Shown: positions 1-9,328 of the stretch, piece after piece
Numbering within the stretch: the stretch's first letter is position 1
Layout of the letters: each line of letters opens with the position of its first letter
The notes under the pieces: generated by a model
The model's database searches: none
The model's input: the letters and a program-made list of their open reading frames with translations, nothing else
Told to the model about the DNA's origin: nothing
Source: CAVPCZ01 sp963702445
Lineage (GTDB): Bacteria > Bacteroidota > Ignavibacteria > UBA10030 > UBA6906
Length of the DNA: 64,000 nucleotides
Assembly: GCA_963702445.1 (NCBI GenBank)
Contig: CAVPCZ010000018.1
Location: 1 to 64,000, forward strand
Direction: 5' to 3'
Position numbers and translations under genes: made by a program

Positions 1-300
1 CGGATCTGTTGTCGACCCAGGGAGGACTATGCTCTGCTCAAGGCGCTCGGGCCAGCCGCAGGACCCTCTTCGGGGTGGTATTTGTGCAGGCTCTGATTGC
101 CGCTGGATCCGGCTCGACGATGGGCTGCTCTTGAGTGCCGGCCTCTCCCCGATTCTGACCGTCCTGTGCCTGAGGGGTCTCTGGACCTCCGGCTCGTGTG
201 GATCATATGGGTTTTCGTGGCCTGCATCACGATGGCCCTTGCCGGTGCGGTTCCCCGATCCGCAAACTCGCAACAATCGATCCGGAGGAGGTGTCAGGTC
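1..300 (+). pseudogene. ABC transporter permease C-terminus (FtsX/MacB-like), partial and frameshifted
   Basis: Only the last part of a membrane permease is present; the window begins inside it. Pieces in different frames read LLKALG, then RRTLFGVVFVQALIAAGSG, then a hydrophobic stretch ending ALAGAVPR, then RKLATIDPEEV. In that order they match the last two membrane segments and the classic 'xDPxEVLR' tail of FtsX/MacB-type permeases. At least three frame changes are needed within 300 bases. The ATPase of the same transporter follows directly, which fits the usual gene order of lipoprotein-release or efflux ABC systems. The frame changes are either sequence errors or decay. Confidence 0.6.
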
Positions 301-982
301 ATCATCCACAATCCGGTCATCGTGGCGGAGCACCTGTGCAAGTTCTATGACGGAAATGGGAAAGAACTGTTTACCGCGGTTGCAGAAGTCAACCTACGGT
401 CCATGCCGGGGAAATCCTGCTATCGGCGGACCCAATGGAAGCGGCAAGACGACGCTCCTGTCCATGTTCGGATGCTTGCTGCAGCCCTCCTCCGGATCCC
501 TGTTCATTCTGGGCCGCAGAGTAGAGCAGGTGCTTCAGGCGGATCTCGAAGCGTTTCGCCGGCAGAGTCTCGGGTTTGTCTTCCAGGCGTTCCGTCTTCT
601 GGATGGACTGACTGTCCTGGAAAATGTCGAGCTTCCTCTGCGTTTAAACGGGGTTGGTCCGGTTCAGACACGGTGCAGGGCGCGGGAGCTTCTCGCGCAA
701 TTGGGGGTTACCAAGAAAGAGTCGTTAGGGCCGTCGCGGCTCAGCGGAGGTGAGAAGCAGCGCGTGGCGATAGCCCGCGCGCTCGCCAATGATCCGCAGC
801 TCATCCTGGCAGATGAGCCAACGGGTAATCTCGATTCGCGCGGAGGGCAAGAGGTGATCCAGCTGCTCACGGAGTCTGCCCGTGCCTCCGGCAAGACCGT
901 CGTGATCGTCAGTCATGATCCGAGGATCGAACGCTTTGCCCATCGTGTGATACGAATGGAGGATGGCCGTCTGCAGGAGTAA
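298..982 (+). pseudogene. ABC transporter ATP-binding protein (LolD/MacB-type), two frameshifts near the N-terminus
   Basis: ATPase partner of the preceding permease, driving lipoprotein or substrate extrusion at the inner membrane. The first ~35 residues (VAEHLCKFYDGNGKELFTAV) are in one frame, the short GEILL strand in a second, and the rest in a third. The third frame carries Walker A GPNGSGKTT, the Q-loop FVFQAF, signature LSGGEKQRVAIARAL, Walker B LILADEPTGNLD and the switch histidine in VIVSHDP. All catalytic motifs are intact after base ~430, so a single corrected sequence would give a normal ~225-residue protein. The true start is unclear; no good ATG is visible, and a GTG near 319 is possible. 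Confidence 0.75.
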
Positions 983-984
983 GC

Positions 985-2085
985 CATGATCGACTTTGCA
1001 CATTCGCTCAACTATTCAGCCTCGAATGAGGACGACGGTCCGAATTGCAAGCACTCGAGCTGACGGAGAAGGACACCGTTGTCTGCATCACGGGCAGTGG
1101 AAGCCGGACGCTTGACCTCCTGACGGCCGGGCCCCGACGGATCTACTCCGTCGACATGAATCCCTGCCAGAGCTTCCTGATGGAGTTGAAGCTTGCGGGT
1201 ATCAGGAACCTGACGTACGATGATCTTCTGGGATTTCTGGGAGTGGAAGAGGATCAGTGCCGCATCGCAACCTATACGCAACTCCGCCCGCACCTGAGCA
1301 CTGCAGCAAAAGCGTACTGGGACGGGAAGCTCCTCTTTATCGCACAGGGTATATTGTACCAGGGACGATGGGAACGGTATTTCTCTCGGCTCGCCGCGTT
1401 CCTGCAGGTCGTCCGGGGCAGCCTCCTGAATGAGGTGTTCAGCGCCCCTGACGTCGAACGCCAGTACGCACTGTTCCAGAATCATTGGGATGGGCCTTTC
1501 TGGCGGGGATTCATCCGGAGCATTTCTCCGAACGTGGTGTGGAAGTATGCGTTCGGTGATCCCGGATTCTTCACGTACGTCCCCAAGAATTTCCTTGTTC
1601 ATGAGTATCTTCTGGAACGATTTGGTGTTTCATTCAGGACGAGACTGCTGCGTGAAAGCCCATTTATGACACTCCTCTTCCGGGGAAGGTATTTCCCGGA
1701 TGAAGCCCTTCCTCTCCACCTGCGGCGTGATCAGCATCAGATTCTTCGGGAGAGGCTGGGACGAATCACCGTTGTGACGGCGAAGGTTGACGAATTTCTC
1801 CGGTCGCAGACCGTGGGAACAGTCAACGCCTTCTCCCTCTCCGATGTGAGTTCCTATACCAGTCCTGAACAATACCGGGATGTCTGGAGTTGTATCGCCG
1901 CCACAGGAGGCCGCGGTGCACGAATCTGCGAGCGTCAATTCCTTGTGAAGAGATCGCTTCCTGATAGTGTCGCTGGCAGGGTGCGGCGTGACCACCTTCT
2001 GGAGGACGCTCTGGAGGCGAGTGATGATTCAACATTCTACACTTTTATCGCCGGCAGCCTCGCCGGAGGAGAGCAATGCAGTTGA
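985..2085 (+). CDS. DUF3419 family protein (BtaA-like aminocarboxypropyl transferase), one frameshift near the start
   Basis: Resembles the S-adenosylmethionine:diacylglycerol 3-amino-3-carboxypropyl transferase (BtaA/DUF3419) family, which uses SAM in betaine-lipid synthesis. The N-terminus (MIDFAHSLNYSASNED, from ATG 985) is in one frame. The body continues in another with RSELQALELTEKDTVVCITG, so one base is missing near 1033. The Rossmann SAM motif appears as VVCITGSGSRTLDLL, followed by SVDMNP. The protein ends with the family-typical GRGARICERQF segment (motif 'GxxAxIxxR'). The stop overlaps the start of the next gene by 10 bases, implying translational coupling with the GNAT enzyme. 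Specific substrate not known. Confidence 0.75.
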
Positions 2086-3080
2086 GAATTGTTCCATATA
2101 CGCTGGAAGACAACGAGGAAGCTCTCGCTCTCGAAAAAACCTGTCCGCAGGGAGATGCATTGATGCTCCGTTTCCGGAGACCGACATTTCACGCCCGCTC
2201 TACCGTGTACGAACACTCAGTCATCCTCTGCGCGAAAGAGGGAGAAAGGCTGGTCGGCATTGCCGCCGGAGCACTCAAACAGGTGATGCTCCACGGGAGG
2301 ATGGTCCGCGCACTGTACGGTTACGATCTCCGTGTCCACCCGGATTGGAGACGCTATGGGACGGCACGGAAACTTGCCCAGGCGGTCATTGATGAACTGT
2401 CGCCGGCGGAATGCATCTATTCCTATGTCGCCGGGCAGAATGCACGGGCTCTGCAATTCACCAGACGGGCGTTCGGGGCACGCAGCGTGATTGAACTGCA
2501 ATACCTCGTGATTCCTGTTTTCAGGCAGAAACCCGGCGGCGCGCGGTGCGAAGAGGTTCCGGCATCCGTCGTTCGCGAGGGCCTCGTGAACGGAACGGGG
2601 GGATACGAACTGGTTCCGGGATTTGCCGGAGAGTTGATGCACGGCCATGTCTCCTCACTCGTCGTGAAGCCGGGGACCTCCGGTTGCTCGGTATGGACAA
2701 ATGAAGCACTTCTTGCGGAGGAAGTTGTCCGGTTGCCGATGTCGATCCGATTTCTTCGCTGCCTCAGCATTCCGCTCTTTCCCCTTCATCTTTTCCCCCA
2801 GATTCCGGGGAGGGGCGCGGTGCTGAAGAGTCTGTTCATCCACGATCTGTTTGCACGCAGCAGGAGCGATCTCAGAGAACTCCTGTCTGCCGTGAATAAC
2901 CTTGCCTTTTCTGCAGGCCGAACAATGCTTTTCATTTTGCTCCAGAGTGGCAATCCGCTCATCACTATGGTTCGAGAAGCGGGTTTCCAGTTTTTCAGCG
3001 TGCCGTATGTCTTTCTGGCAAAGGGAGAAGAATTTCCGGCACAGGACGAAAAACTCTACATCGATATACGGGATCTTTGA
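2076..3080 (+). CDS. GNAT-family N-acetyltransferase, ~334 aa
   Basis: Acyl-CoA dependent acetyltransferase of the GNAT fold. The N-terminal half has the expected motif A: LYGYDLRVHPDWRRYGTARKLAQAVID, where RRYGTA corresponds to the Q/RxxGxG/A acetyl-CoA loop. The second half (residues ~170-330) is a less conserved extension with a hydrophobic patch (LRCLSIPLFPLHLFP), seen in longer two-domain GNAT proteins. Translation is probably coupled to the overlapping DUF3419 gene, suggesting the pair modifies the same lipid or amino compound. That link is inference; the substrate cannot be read from sequence. Confidence 0.7.
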   Translation: MQLRIVPYTLEDNEEALALEKTCPQGDALMLRFRRPTFHARSTVYEHSVILCAKEGERLVGIAAGALKQVMLHGRMVRALYGYDLRVHPDWRRYGTARKLAQAVIDELSPAECIYSYVAGQNARALQFTRRAFGARSVIELQYLVIPVFRQKPGGARCEEVPASVVREGLVNGTGGYELVPGFAGELMHGHVSSLVVKPGTSGCSVWTNEALLAEEVVRLPMSIRFLRCLSIPLFPLHLFPQIPGRGAVLKSLFIHDLFARSRSDLRELLSAVNNLAFSAGRTMLFILLQSGNPLITMVREAGFQFFSVPYVFLAKGEEFPAQDEKLYIDIRDL

Positions 3081-3202
3081 CCCCGCTCCTGCACCTGGCT
3101 CAGACCGCCCGACTCCGGCTGTCTGCCTCATTGGAATCAATGCGCCGGGGAGGGGGTGGTCATGGTCCGTTCCGGTATGGAGCCGGGGGACGACGCACGC
3201 CA

Positions 3203-3318
3203 TCACAAGGGCTCGCCGACAAGTCCGAATTGCAGTAGGTGGTGAAATCCGTGCTTGAAGTGTGCCCGGTGCCACTCTTCCGCATTGAGCGGGCCGAAAA
3301 GCGGATGCATGTGCGGCG
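3203..3318 (-). pseudogene. C-terminal tail of a DinB/DUF1569-type protein
   Basis: A minus-strand reading ends at the stop at 3203-3205. It reads HPLFGPLNAEEWHRAHFKHG then FHHLLQFGL, the characteristic tail of DUF1569/DinB four-helix proteins (HPxFGxL...W..xHxxHHLxQFG). Nothing of the rest of the protein is present: upstream the sequence switches abruptly to a protein kinase fragment in another frame. It is a remnant joined by an illegitimate junction near 3315-3320. Confidence 0.6.
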
Positions 3319-3500
3319 GAAGCCTGGGCTTCGTGGACGAAGCGGATCCTGTCGGATTCGCCGGCCAGGATGGCTGGAGGAAGAAACTTAAGGGCGACTG
3401 TGCGCCGAAGCTTCGTATCTTCGGCCTTGTACACCACGCCCATTCCGCCTTCGCCGAGCTTTTCGAGAATCTTGTAGTGGGATATTGTCCGGCCGATCAT
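3315..3500 (-). pseudogene. N-terminal fragment of a PknB-type serine/threonine protein kinase
   Basis: The fragment starts at the ATG at 3500 and reads MIGRTISHYKILEKLGEGGM, then GVVYKAEDTKLRRTVALKFL and RFVHEAQASAA. This is the glycine-rich loop, the catalytic lysine strand (VALKFL) and the start of the C-helix of bacterial eukaryotic-like kinases. Homology stops after about 62 residues, where the DinB tail begins, so no kinase activity is possible. It sits between convergent intact genes and has no partner. Confidence 0.7.
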
Positions 3501-3734
3501 CGGAAGCCTGCATGGGTGGCACGATCGGTTGAGCAGTTCATTCGGAAATTGAAATACAAGGTAGCAGAGTGGAGGGCAACAGGGGGCGACCGCCGCGTGT
3601 CCGGTAAACACGGCAGGCACCCCCTTGGAGGGTTGCGTCTTAACCCGCGATTTCCTTCCTTTACAGCACCTTTGGCTGTCCTTTGAAAATCTGCCGTCCC
3701 CCGATATTTCGAGGGCAAAGAATGCGGAGCGACT

Positions 3735-5213
3735 ATGGATAGATGGCCCGGACCCGAGCGATTCACCATTGCCTTCGTCATCGGCGCATGTGCGGGGATG
3801 GCCGGCTACGTGGGCTTGCGGGGAGTAGGCATCCCCGCAGTTGCGGCCGTACCGGCCGTGGCGGTCATCGTGGTGCTCGGCACCTTCCGGCTTGCATCCC
3901 GCCTCCCCGCGACGCTTGATGGAATCCGTCGGAAACAGCTTTCGCTCTGCGTTGCATGGCTCCTCATCGCACTCCTCGCCCTGGTTCAGACCGCCCGGCT
4001 CTCTGCGTTCATGCTGGATCCGGCCCTGCACCAGCACTCCATCTTTCCTGACGATCCATGGCTCGTCTCGCACTGCTGCCTCACCGCCTACACCGAAAGC
4101 GCGCGCCTCGCCGCCGAGGGCGAGCCAAATGTTTACAAAGAGGAGCATTACGCCGGCAGAAAGCTGAACTCGTTCACCGTTGACCTCTACCAGTATCCTC
4201 CGACCTTCCTACTGCTGCCCATGGCGATGCGGGCGATCGCCGGCGGCGAGTTTCTCGGCTTGCGTTCGATCTGGTTCTCGGCTAGCGCGCTCACGCTCAT
4301 GCTGGCAATCGGATTGATCGCTTTCCGGTTGGAGCCCGCCGGCAGACTCCGCGTGATCGGCATGGCCCCGCTTATCTGGTGCTCGATGCCGGTCCTGGTG
4401 GGCCTGCAGATGTCGAACGTCCAGATTCTCGTCTACGCGACGACCGCCCTGGCGCTCCTCCTCTTCTCGAGTCGAACTCCCGCGGGCGCCTTGGCGCTGG
4501 CGGCGAGCATGGTCGCGAAGATCTTCCCGGGAATGCTCTTCATCTATCTGATTGCCCGGAGGAAGTGGCGCGAGGTGGCCTGGACCACGGCAGCCGGAAT
4601 TGCGCTCACCGTGCTGGCGTTCCTGGTCGTGGGTCCGGCATCGTTCCAGTCGTTCTTCGAATACCACCTCCCGCACCTCTCGAGCGGTGAAGCATTCGCG
4701 CGACCGTTGTCCCGGGAGTTTGCAGTCGCGAGGAACATGTCGCCGTTCGGAATTCCGCTGAAGCTGGGGGCGCTGGGGATTCCCGGGATGACAATGGGGG
4801 TCGGGCGGGTAGTTTCCATGGTGTATCTTGCGGGCATCGTCGGGCTGGCCGTCTGGGCAGGGCGGCGGCTGCCTCGCTCAGGAACGGAAGCGGCCTCCGT
4901 CTGGCTCTCGCTCGTGAGTCTCGGCACGCTGGCGAGTCCGTTCGCGCCGGCAAACTACGTCCTGGTGTCGCTCGTCTGGCTGGTGTGCATGAACCGCGAG
5001 CTCTTCCGTCCTGCTGCCGCGGTCATCGTCTGGCTCCTGGTGAGCCTCCCGTTCTTGGTGTCACGCGACGCCCCATTCCTCTTTCAGGCGGCGGCTTATT
5101 TTCCCGCTCAGGCCCTGGCATTGGGGGTGCCGGTCGTCATCTTGTGGAAAGCGGGGGTCGAGCGGGCGGGAGCGGAGGTGCCGGGGGAGAAATCGGTCCT
5201 GGCCCTCGGGTGA
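3735..5213 (+). CDS. GT87-family membrane mannosyl/glycosyltransferase, 492 aa
   Basis: Polytopic membrane protein of the DUF2029/GT87 family (GT-C fold), which transfers sugars from polyprenyl-phosphate donors on the outer face of the inner membrane. Visible features are about ten hydrophobic segments, the first-loop region DPWLVSHCCLTAYTES with acidic residues, YQYPPTFLLLP (the family 'YPP' motif), and MVAKIFPGMLFIYLIARRKW (the conserved 'K..P' motif). Start ATG 3735 follows a GGAGCG box. The gene is complete, with no frameshift, in contrast to its neighbours. It stands alone, so the glycan it serves is unknown. Confidence 0.75.
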   Translation: MDRWPGPERFTIAFVIGACAGMAGYVGLRGVGIPAVAAVPAVAVIVVLGTFRLASRLPATLDGIRRKQLSLCVAWLLIALLALVQTARLSAFMLDPALHQHSIFPDDPWLVSHCCLTAYTESARLAAEGEPNVYKEEHYAGRKLNSFTVDLYQYPPTFLLLPMAMRAIAGGEFLGLRSIWFSASALTLMLAIGLIAFRLEPAGRLRVIGMAPLIWCSMPVLVGLQMSNVQILVYATTALALLLFSSRTPAGALALAASMVAKIFPGMLFIYLIARRKWREVAWTTAAGIALTVLAFLVVGPASFQSFFEYHLPHLSSGEAFARPLSREFAVARNMSPFGIPLKLGALGIPGMTMGVGRVVSMVYLAGIVGLAVWAGRRLPRSGTEAASVWLSLVSLGTLASPFAPANYVLVSLVWLVCMNRELFRPAAAVIVWLLVSLPFLVSRDAPFLFQAAAYFPAQALALGVPVVILWKAGVERAGAEVPGEKSVLALG

Positions 5214-5414
5214 TACGGCGAGGATCAAATGAGATATGCCGTCCTCAAAAGGCAGCAGTTGCAGCGGGCAACACGGATTCGCCCAACGCCGGCCTTGATA
5301 TCGCGTTCGATGACGGAGAAGACGGGAGAATATCTGGAATTCGTGGGAGGATAACCGTGTTGCACAATTGAGTAGCGGAACGGATAAACGAAATCGTCCT
5401 GATGGGAGGCACGT

Positions 5415-6665
5415 GTGAGACATTTCCTGTTCTTCACTCTGATGGTCCTTTCCGCGTGTTCACAATCACAGCAACTCCCGCCGGGCGTGAAGATGACACC
5501 CGTGAAGGAGGCATCGCTTGTGTCGGCACGCGTGTCTGTACCGGGCAAGTTCAAAGGCAAGATTCCGGATGGCCTCGTCCTCAAGGTTCCTGAAGGCTAC
5601 GTGCCCAGGGTGTTTCACGCCGGAGGTCTGCGAAAACCTCGATTCTTTGCATGGAGCCCCGACAGTATACTACATGTTGCGAACAAGAACAGCGGTGAGA
5701 TTATTGCGCTTCCTGACAAAGATCATGACGGGATTGCGGATAGCGGTATTGTGGTTGCTTCGGGATTCAATAATTCGCACGACCTCGCTTTCTACAACGG
5801 AGCAATGTATGTGGCCGAGGAGCGTCGTATCATGAAATGCATGGACAACAATCACGACGGAATATACGAAACAAAGGATGTGTTCATTGATGACATCGCG
5901 AAGGGAGCCCGTCAACCTGGAGGTGGCCACGATACGCGCACGATAGTGTTCGATCCCGACAAAAGGAAGATGTATCTCTCGATCGGTTCTTCGTGTAACG
6001 TGTGCCGCGAAGACTTCCGCGCGATCATTGAAGAATACAATGACGACGGCACGGGTCGCAGGATATTCGCCACGGGCATACGTAACGCCGTCGGTATGAC
6101 GCTGCACAATGGGGAGCTCTGGGCGACCAACAACGGAAGCGACCGTCAGGGCGACGATATCCCACCGGAATGGATAGACCGCGTCCGTGACGGAGGTTTC
6201 TACGGGCACCCGTTCGCGTATGCGCATGGTATCTACTTTGATTTCGACACCCAGGCCGATTATCGAAAGGTGCTGCCGCTGACGGCAGGGGACAGCGCAC
6301 GCGTTCAAGCCATGAGGCAGCCAGTGGCCCTCATCCAGGCACATTCCGCTCCGATGGCGATCGAGTTCTCTAATCCTTCTCTTCCGGCTCAATTCCAGAA
6401 TGGAGCTTTCATTGTGCTCCGGGGATCCTGGAACCGCGACATTCCGACGGGGGCCAAGATCATCTTCATGAGATTTGACGAAAAGGGGAGTCAATCCGCT
6501 TCCTATGTCACTGATGTCGTTACAGGTTTTCGGCCGGACGGACCCATATCGCAGAGCCCGGCCTGGGGAAGGCCTGTCGGGTTCGCGTCGGACCTGCGGG
6601 GGAATCTCTACGTGGGTTCGGACGATATTACGCAGTGCATTATCGTCATTTCTCCTGTACGGTAA
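5415..6665 (+). CDS. Sorbosone/glucose dehydrogenase-like beta-propeller lipoprotein, 416 aa
   Basis: Secreted beta-propeller of the GSDH (PQQ-dependent sugar dehydrogenase-like) family. GTG start at 5415, preceded by a GGGAGG box. The N-terminus MRHFLFFTLMVLSACSQ is a lipoprotein signal with the lipobox Cys in LSAC, so the protein is likely anchored in a periplasmic or outer-membrane leaflet. Family signatures are GGGHDTRTIVFDPD, ATGIRNAVGM, NNGSDRQGDD and GGFYGHPFAY. A CNVC pair (residues ~196-199) is present. Whether it binds PQQ or haem is not visible; no CxxCH is present. Monocistronic. Confidence 0.75.
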   Translation: MRHFLFFTLMVLSACSQSQQLPPGVKMTPVKEASLVSARVSVPGKFKGKIPDGLVLKVPEGYVPRVFHAGGLRKPRFFAWSPDSILHVANKNSGEIIALPDKDHDGIADSGIVVASGFNNSHDLAFYNGAMYVAEERRIMKCMDNNHDGIYETKDVFIDDIAKGARQPGGGHDTRTIVFDPDKRKMYLSIGSSCNVCREDFRAIIEEYNDDGTGRRIFATGIRNAVGMTLHNGELWATNNGSDRQGDDIPPEWIDRVRDGGFYGHPFAYAHGIYFDFDTQADYRKVLPLTAGDSARVQAMRQPVALIQAHSAPMAIEFSNPSLPAQFQNGAFIVLRGSWNRDIPTGAKIIFMRFDEKGSQSASYVTDVVTGFRPDGPISQSPAWGRPVGFASDLRGNLYVGSDDITQCIIVISPVR

Positions 6666-6761
6666 TACTCCTTTCCGGCGTGTCTCTCGGCCCGCTGGCA
6701 GCCCCAGCGGTGGGGGAACGCTGCAAAATCGCATACCCAACACCCAGTATCAGGAGGATCC

Positions 6762-7202
6762 ATGTCCACCGTCCGCCTTCACCGCGTGCTACGCGCGCCG
6801 GCCGAACGTATCTACAGGGCGTTCCTCGATGCCGACGCCATGGCCAAATGGCTGCCGCCCCACGGTTTCACTGGTAAGGTCCACCAGATGGATGCCAGGG
6901 TCGGTGGTACCTACAAGATGTCCTTCACGAACTTCGGCACCGGCCAGAGCCATTCATTCGGCGGGAAGTATCTGGAACTGGTTCCGAATGAGCGGATCTG
7001 CAACACGGACCTCTTCGACGACCCGAACCTCCCCGGCACGATGAAGACCACTGTTCAACTGACAAAGGTGTCAGTCGGCACGGAGGTGCACGTCGTTCAG
7101 GAGGGGATTCCAGACGCCATTCCGCCCGAGGCGTGTTATCTCGGGTGGCAGGAATCGCTCGAACTCCTCGCAAAGCTCGTTGAACCGGAGATCCCAGGCT
7201 AA
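6762..7202 (+). CDS. SRPBCC/AHSA1-domain protein, 146 aa
   Basis: Small START-like (AHSA1, Aha1 C-terminal) hydrophobic-cavity protein. The N-terminus STVRLHRVLRAPAERIYRAF followed by DADAMAKWLPPHGFTG is typical, as are the GGTYKMSF strand and the C-terminal helix GWQESLELLAKLVEPE. The family binds small hydrophobic ligands; some members regulate and others act in toxin or stress responses. A good AGGAGG ribosome site precedes ATG 6762. Function cannot be narrowed further. Confidence 0.8.
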   Translation: MSTVRLHRVLRAPAERIYRAFLDADAMAKWLPPHGFTGKVHQMDARVGGTYKMSFTNFGTGQSHSFGGKYLELVPNERICNTDLFDDPNLPGTMKTTVQLTKVSVGTEVHVVQEGIPDAIPPEACYLGWQESLELLAKLVEPEIPG

Positions 7203-7389
7203 CCGGGTCGCGCGTGCCGCCTGGTGCGGGAGCACGCTCATCCGCTCGGATTGCATCATGGATGATTTGGGAGCCATTGTCCAGTCCCGCGAGCATACCG
7301 AGCGTTGTGCATTTGGCGGCATCAAACGGCGTCCTCTACGCCGGCTCCGAAAGGATTGACGAGGCTAAGGCAGGTGGTGGTCCTCCAGA

Positions 7390-7664
7390 ATGGCGAACAT
7401 CAGGTCAACTGGTAAGATTAGCACTATTGACCCGTCTTCGTCGGGGTGACATACTGGATTTGAGAATAGGGCATTTTGACAAAAAGACCGGTGCGATCAC
7501 GATTCAATCGTCCCAGACCCACAGGGGGAAAGTGAGGAAAAACAAGGAAGATCCCTCTTCAACAGGAAGCATTCGACATCGTATTAGCCGTTCCCGACAC
7601 AGCTCAAGTGATGGATTATCTCAGGAACGGGGTGCGGGACCCAACGAAGCCACAGGTCGGCTGA
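7390..7664 (+). pseudogene. Tyrosine recombinase (phage-type integrase) catalytic-domain remnant, frameshifted
   Basis: A decayed stretch reads LVRLALLTRLRRGDILDLRI and then GHFDKKTGAITIQSS in one frame. This is box I of tyrosine recombinases (TGLRRGEIL.L). After a frame change near 7545 it continues KIPLQQEAFDIVLAV. The C-terminal H-x-x-R/H/Y catalytic boxes are missing. A mobile element once sat nearby. It lies outside the tRNA-Asp repeats described below, so it need not belong to that island. Confidence 0.5.
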
Positions 7665-7721
7665 GGAAACGAGAAGAATGGCGCCCACAGTGTGGTGTGA
7701 CACAGCAACGCCCAGAACACA

Positions 7722-8741
7722 TTATACGGTCGGCCCGTGATAACCCGTCAGCTTCCGGCTCCTCTCATCCCAGATGTGCAGTCGGGCACACCTCAAGCTT
7801 GCGAGGAGCGTCAAAGGTTTGACCTTCCGGAGCACCGGCACATCATGGTAGCAACGCTCGAGATTGTAGTTAGGGATGCGTTGCTGCACGTGGTGAACAT
7901 GGTGAAAACCGATATTGCCGGTGAACCACTGTAGCACTCTCGGCAGCTTGTAGAACGAACTCCCCTCAAGAGCCGCCTTCATCGGGTCCCAGTTCTTGTG
8001 GCGCGCCCAGTACGTTCCTTCGAACTGATGCTGGACGTAAAACAACCACAATCCCGCCGCTCCCGCTACCAACGTGGATGGGATCTGGATCATCAGATAG
8101 GTTTCGATTCCTATGGTCATCGCGGCGATAGTGATAATTGCGGCCAGCGCGATATTCGTGATAACGACGCTCCAGCGCTCACGTTTTCTATCCAGCCCGT
8201 GGAAGTATCGTTGACTGATGAGGAAGACGATAGGTGTGCCGAGGGTCAGGATGAAAAAAGGATTCCGGATGAGTCGGTAGACGAGCCGTTTCCATCGTGG
8301 TGCGGCCTCAAATTCCTCGGCGGTCAGCGTCCAGATGTCTCCTTCACCCCGGCGATCGAGGTCTCCAACGGTATCGTGGTGCATCGCGTGTGAGCGGCGC
8401 CATTGTTCGAAGGGTGTGAAGGTGAGGATACCGGTGACATATCCGAGAATCCTGTTTGCCCGCGGCGTACCGAAAAATGAACCGTGGCAGCAATCGTGGA
8501 ACAGGATGAAGATGCGCACCTGGAATGCGGCCGCAACCAGAGAGACGGCAAGGACTGACCAGTACGGGTGACCCTGCCGGACCATCACCACCATGAGCAC
8601 CCAGAGCGCAGAGAACGGGACAAACGTGTTGATGATCTGCCAGATCGCTTTCGTACGGTCCGGGCGGGTGAAAGACTGCACGGTTCTGGCGAGGTCTGCT
8701 GCCCCGGCCCGGCTCGCTGTGGGGGTGGCTTCAACGGGCAT
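7722..8741 (-). CDS. Membrane fatty acid desaturase, 339 aa
   Basis: Di-iron acyl desaturase that introduces a double bond into membrane acyl chains. Three histidine boxes are intact: HDCCH, HAMHHDTVGD (HxxHH) and FHHVHHVQQR. They are spread over four predicted membrane spans, with a C-terminal HxxHH in the usual place. The start is set at 8741 because homology begins soon after it and an AGGAAG box lies just upstream. An open frame continues further upstream but looks non-coding. Similar to DesA/DesK-type delta desaturases that alter membrane fluidity; position specificity unknown. Confidence 0.85.
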   Translation of the reverse strand: MPVEATPTASRAGAADLARTVQSFTRPDRTKAIWQIINTFVPFSALWVLMVVMVRQGHPYWSVLAVSLVAAAFQVRIFILFHDCCHGSFFGTPRANRILGYVTGILTFTPFEQWRRSHAMHHDTVGDLDRRGEGDIWTLTAEEFEAAPRWKRLVYRLIRNPFFILTLGTPIVFLISQRYFHGLDRKRERWSVVITNIALAAIITIAAMTIGIETYLMIQIPSTLVAGAAGLWLFYVQHQFEGTYWARHKNWDPMKAALEGSSFYKLPRVLQWFTGNIGFHHVHHVQQRIPNYNLERCYHDVPVLRKVKPLTLLASLRCARLHIWDERSRKLTGYHGPTV

Positions 8742-9328
8742 CAATGGCTTCCTGAATTGAAGGCAGATGGCAGAAGGTTCAGGTACAGGTACAGGTACAC
8801 CCAAGATGTCTACTTCGGCGATTTTAAGCAAGGGGATCGAGTGGCTCGGCTCCTCCAGGCCTTGAGCCGTCGGTCTGGACCGAATGTTTTTCCTCCTGCT
8901 GCAGAGCCACCCCCACGACCCGCTGTTCGCGAGGCGTATCATGGAAGAAGTATTCCTTGAATACCGTCCTCTATCTGGAGCGCCGTCCCTCCGGCGAAAT
9001 GCCCCGCCCGCCCGCCGACATCGGCGAATGGAGGTCGCAGCGTAAGGCATTGCAGGGCATAGCGGCACCGGTTTCCGCTGGTGTCGCGGGCGAGGAAAAG
9101 AGGGAGAGAGAGTAGCCTTTCCGGGGTCTGTCGCCGGGTTACATGTCGAACGTGCTTCTCTTGAGAAGTCGTCGCTGACTTCATCGCTGTTCCGTGCCGA
9201 ATGTATTGCCTTTGTGTGGGGAATTCCATAGTATCGGTACCGGTGGCTCGTTGAGGAGCCCATCGTGAACGCCTTCCTTGGTCGTCTCCGCCTCCCTTTC
9301 GTTCTTCAACCATAGCGAGGAGCCAACA
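8742..9328. other. Intergenic region with an ompA-directed promoter candidate
   Basis: No convincing gene is present between the divergent desaturase and OmpA genes. A plausible sigma70 promoter for the OmpA gene is TTGCCT (9206-9211), a 17-base spacer, and TAGTAT (9229-9234), about 95 bases before the start. A short AGGTAC-type hexamer repeated about four times lies at ~8778-8800. I see no sign that it matters. Confidence 0.35.

Noticed and set aside
2655..4148. Minus-strand open frame of ~497 codons
   Set aside because: Only ~62 residues (from 3500) look like protein, a kinase fragment; the rest is antisense to the GNAT and GT87 genes or noise.
8778..8800. Hexamer AGGTAC tandem repeat
   Set aside because: Only about four units in a non-coding gap; likely chance or slippage, no promoter or CRISPR meaning.
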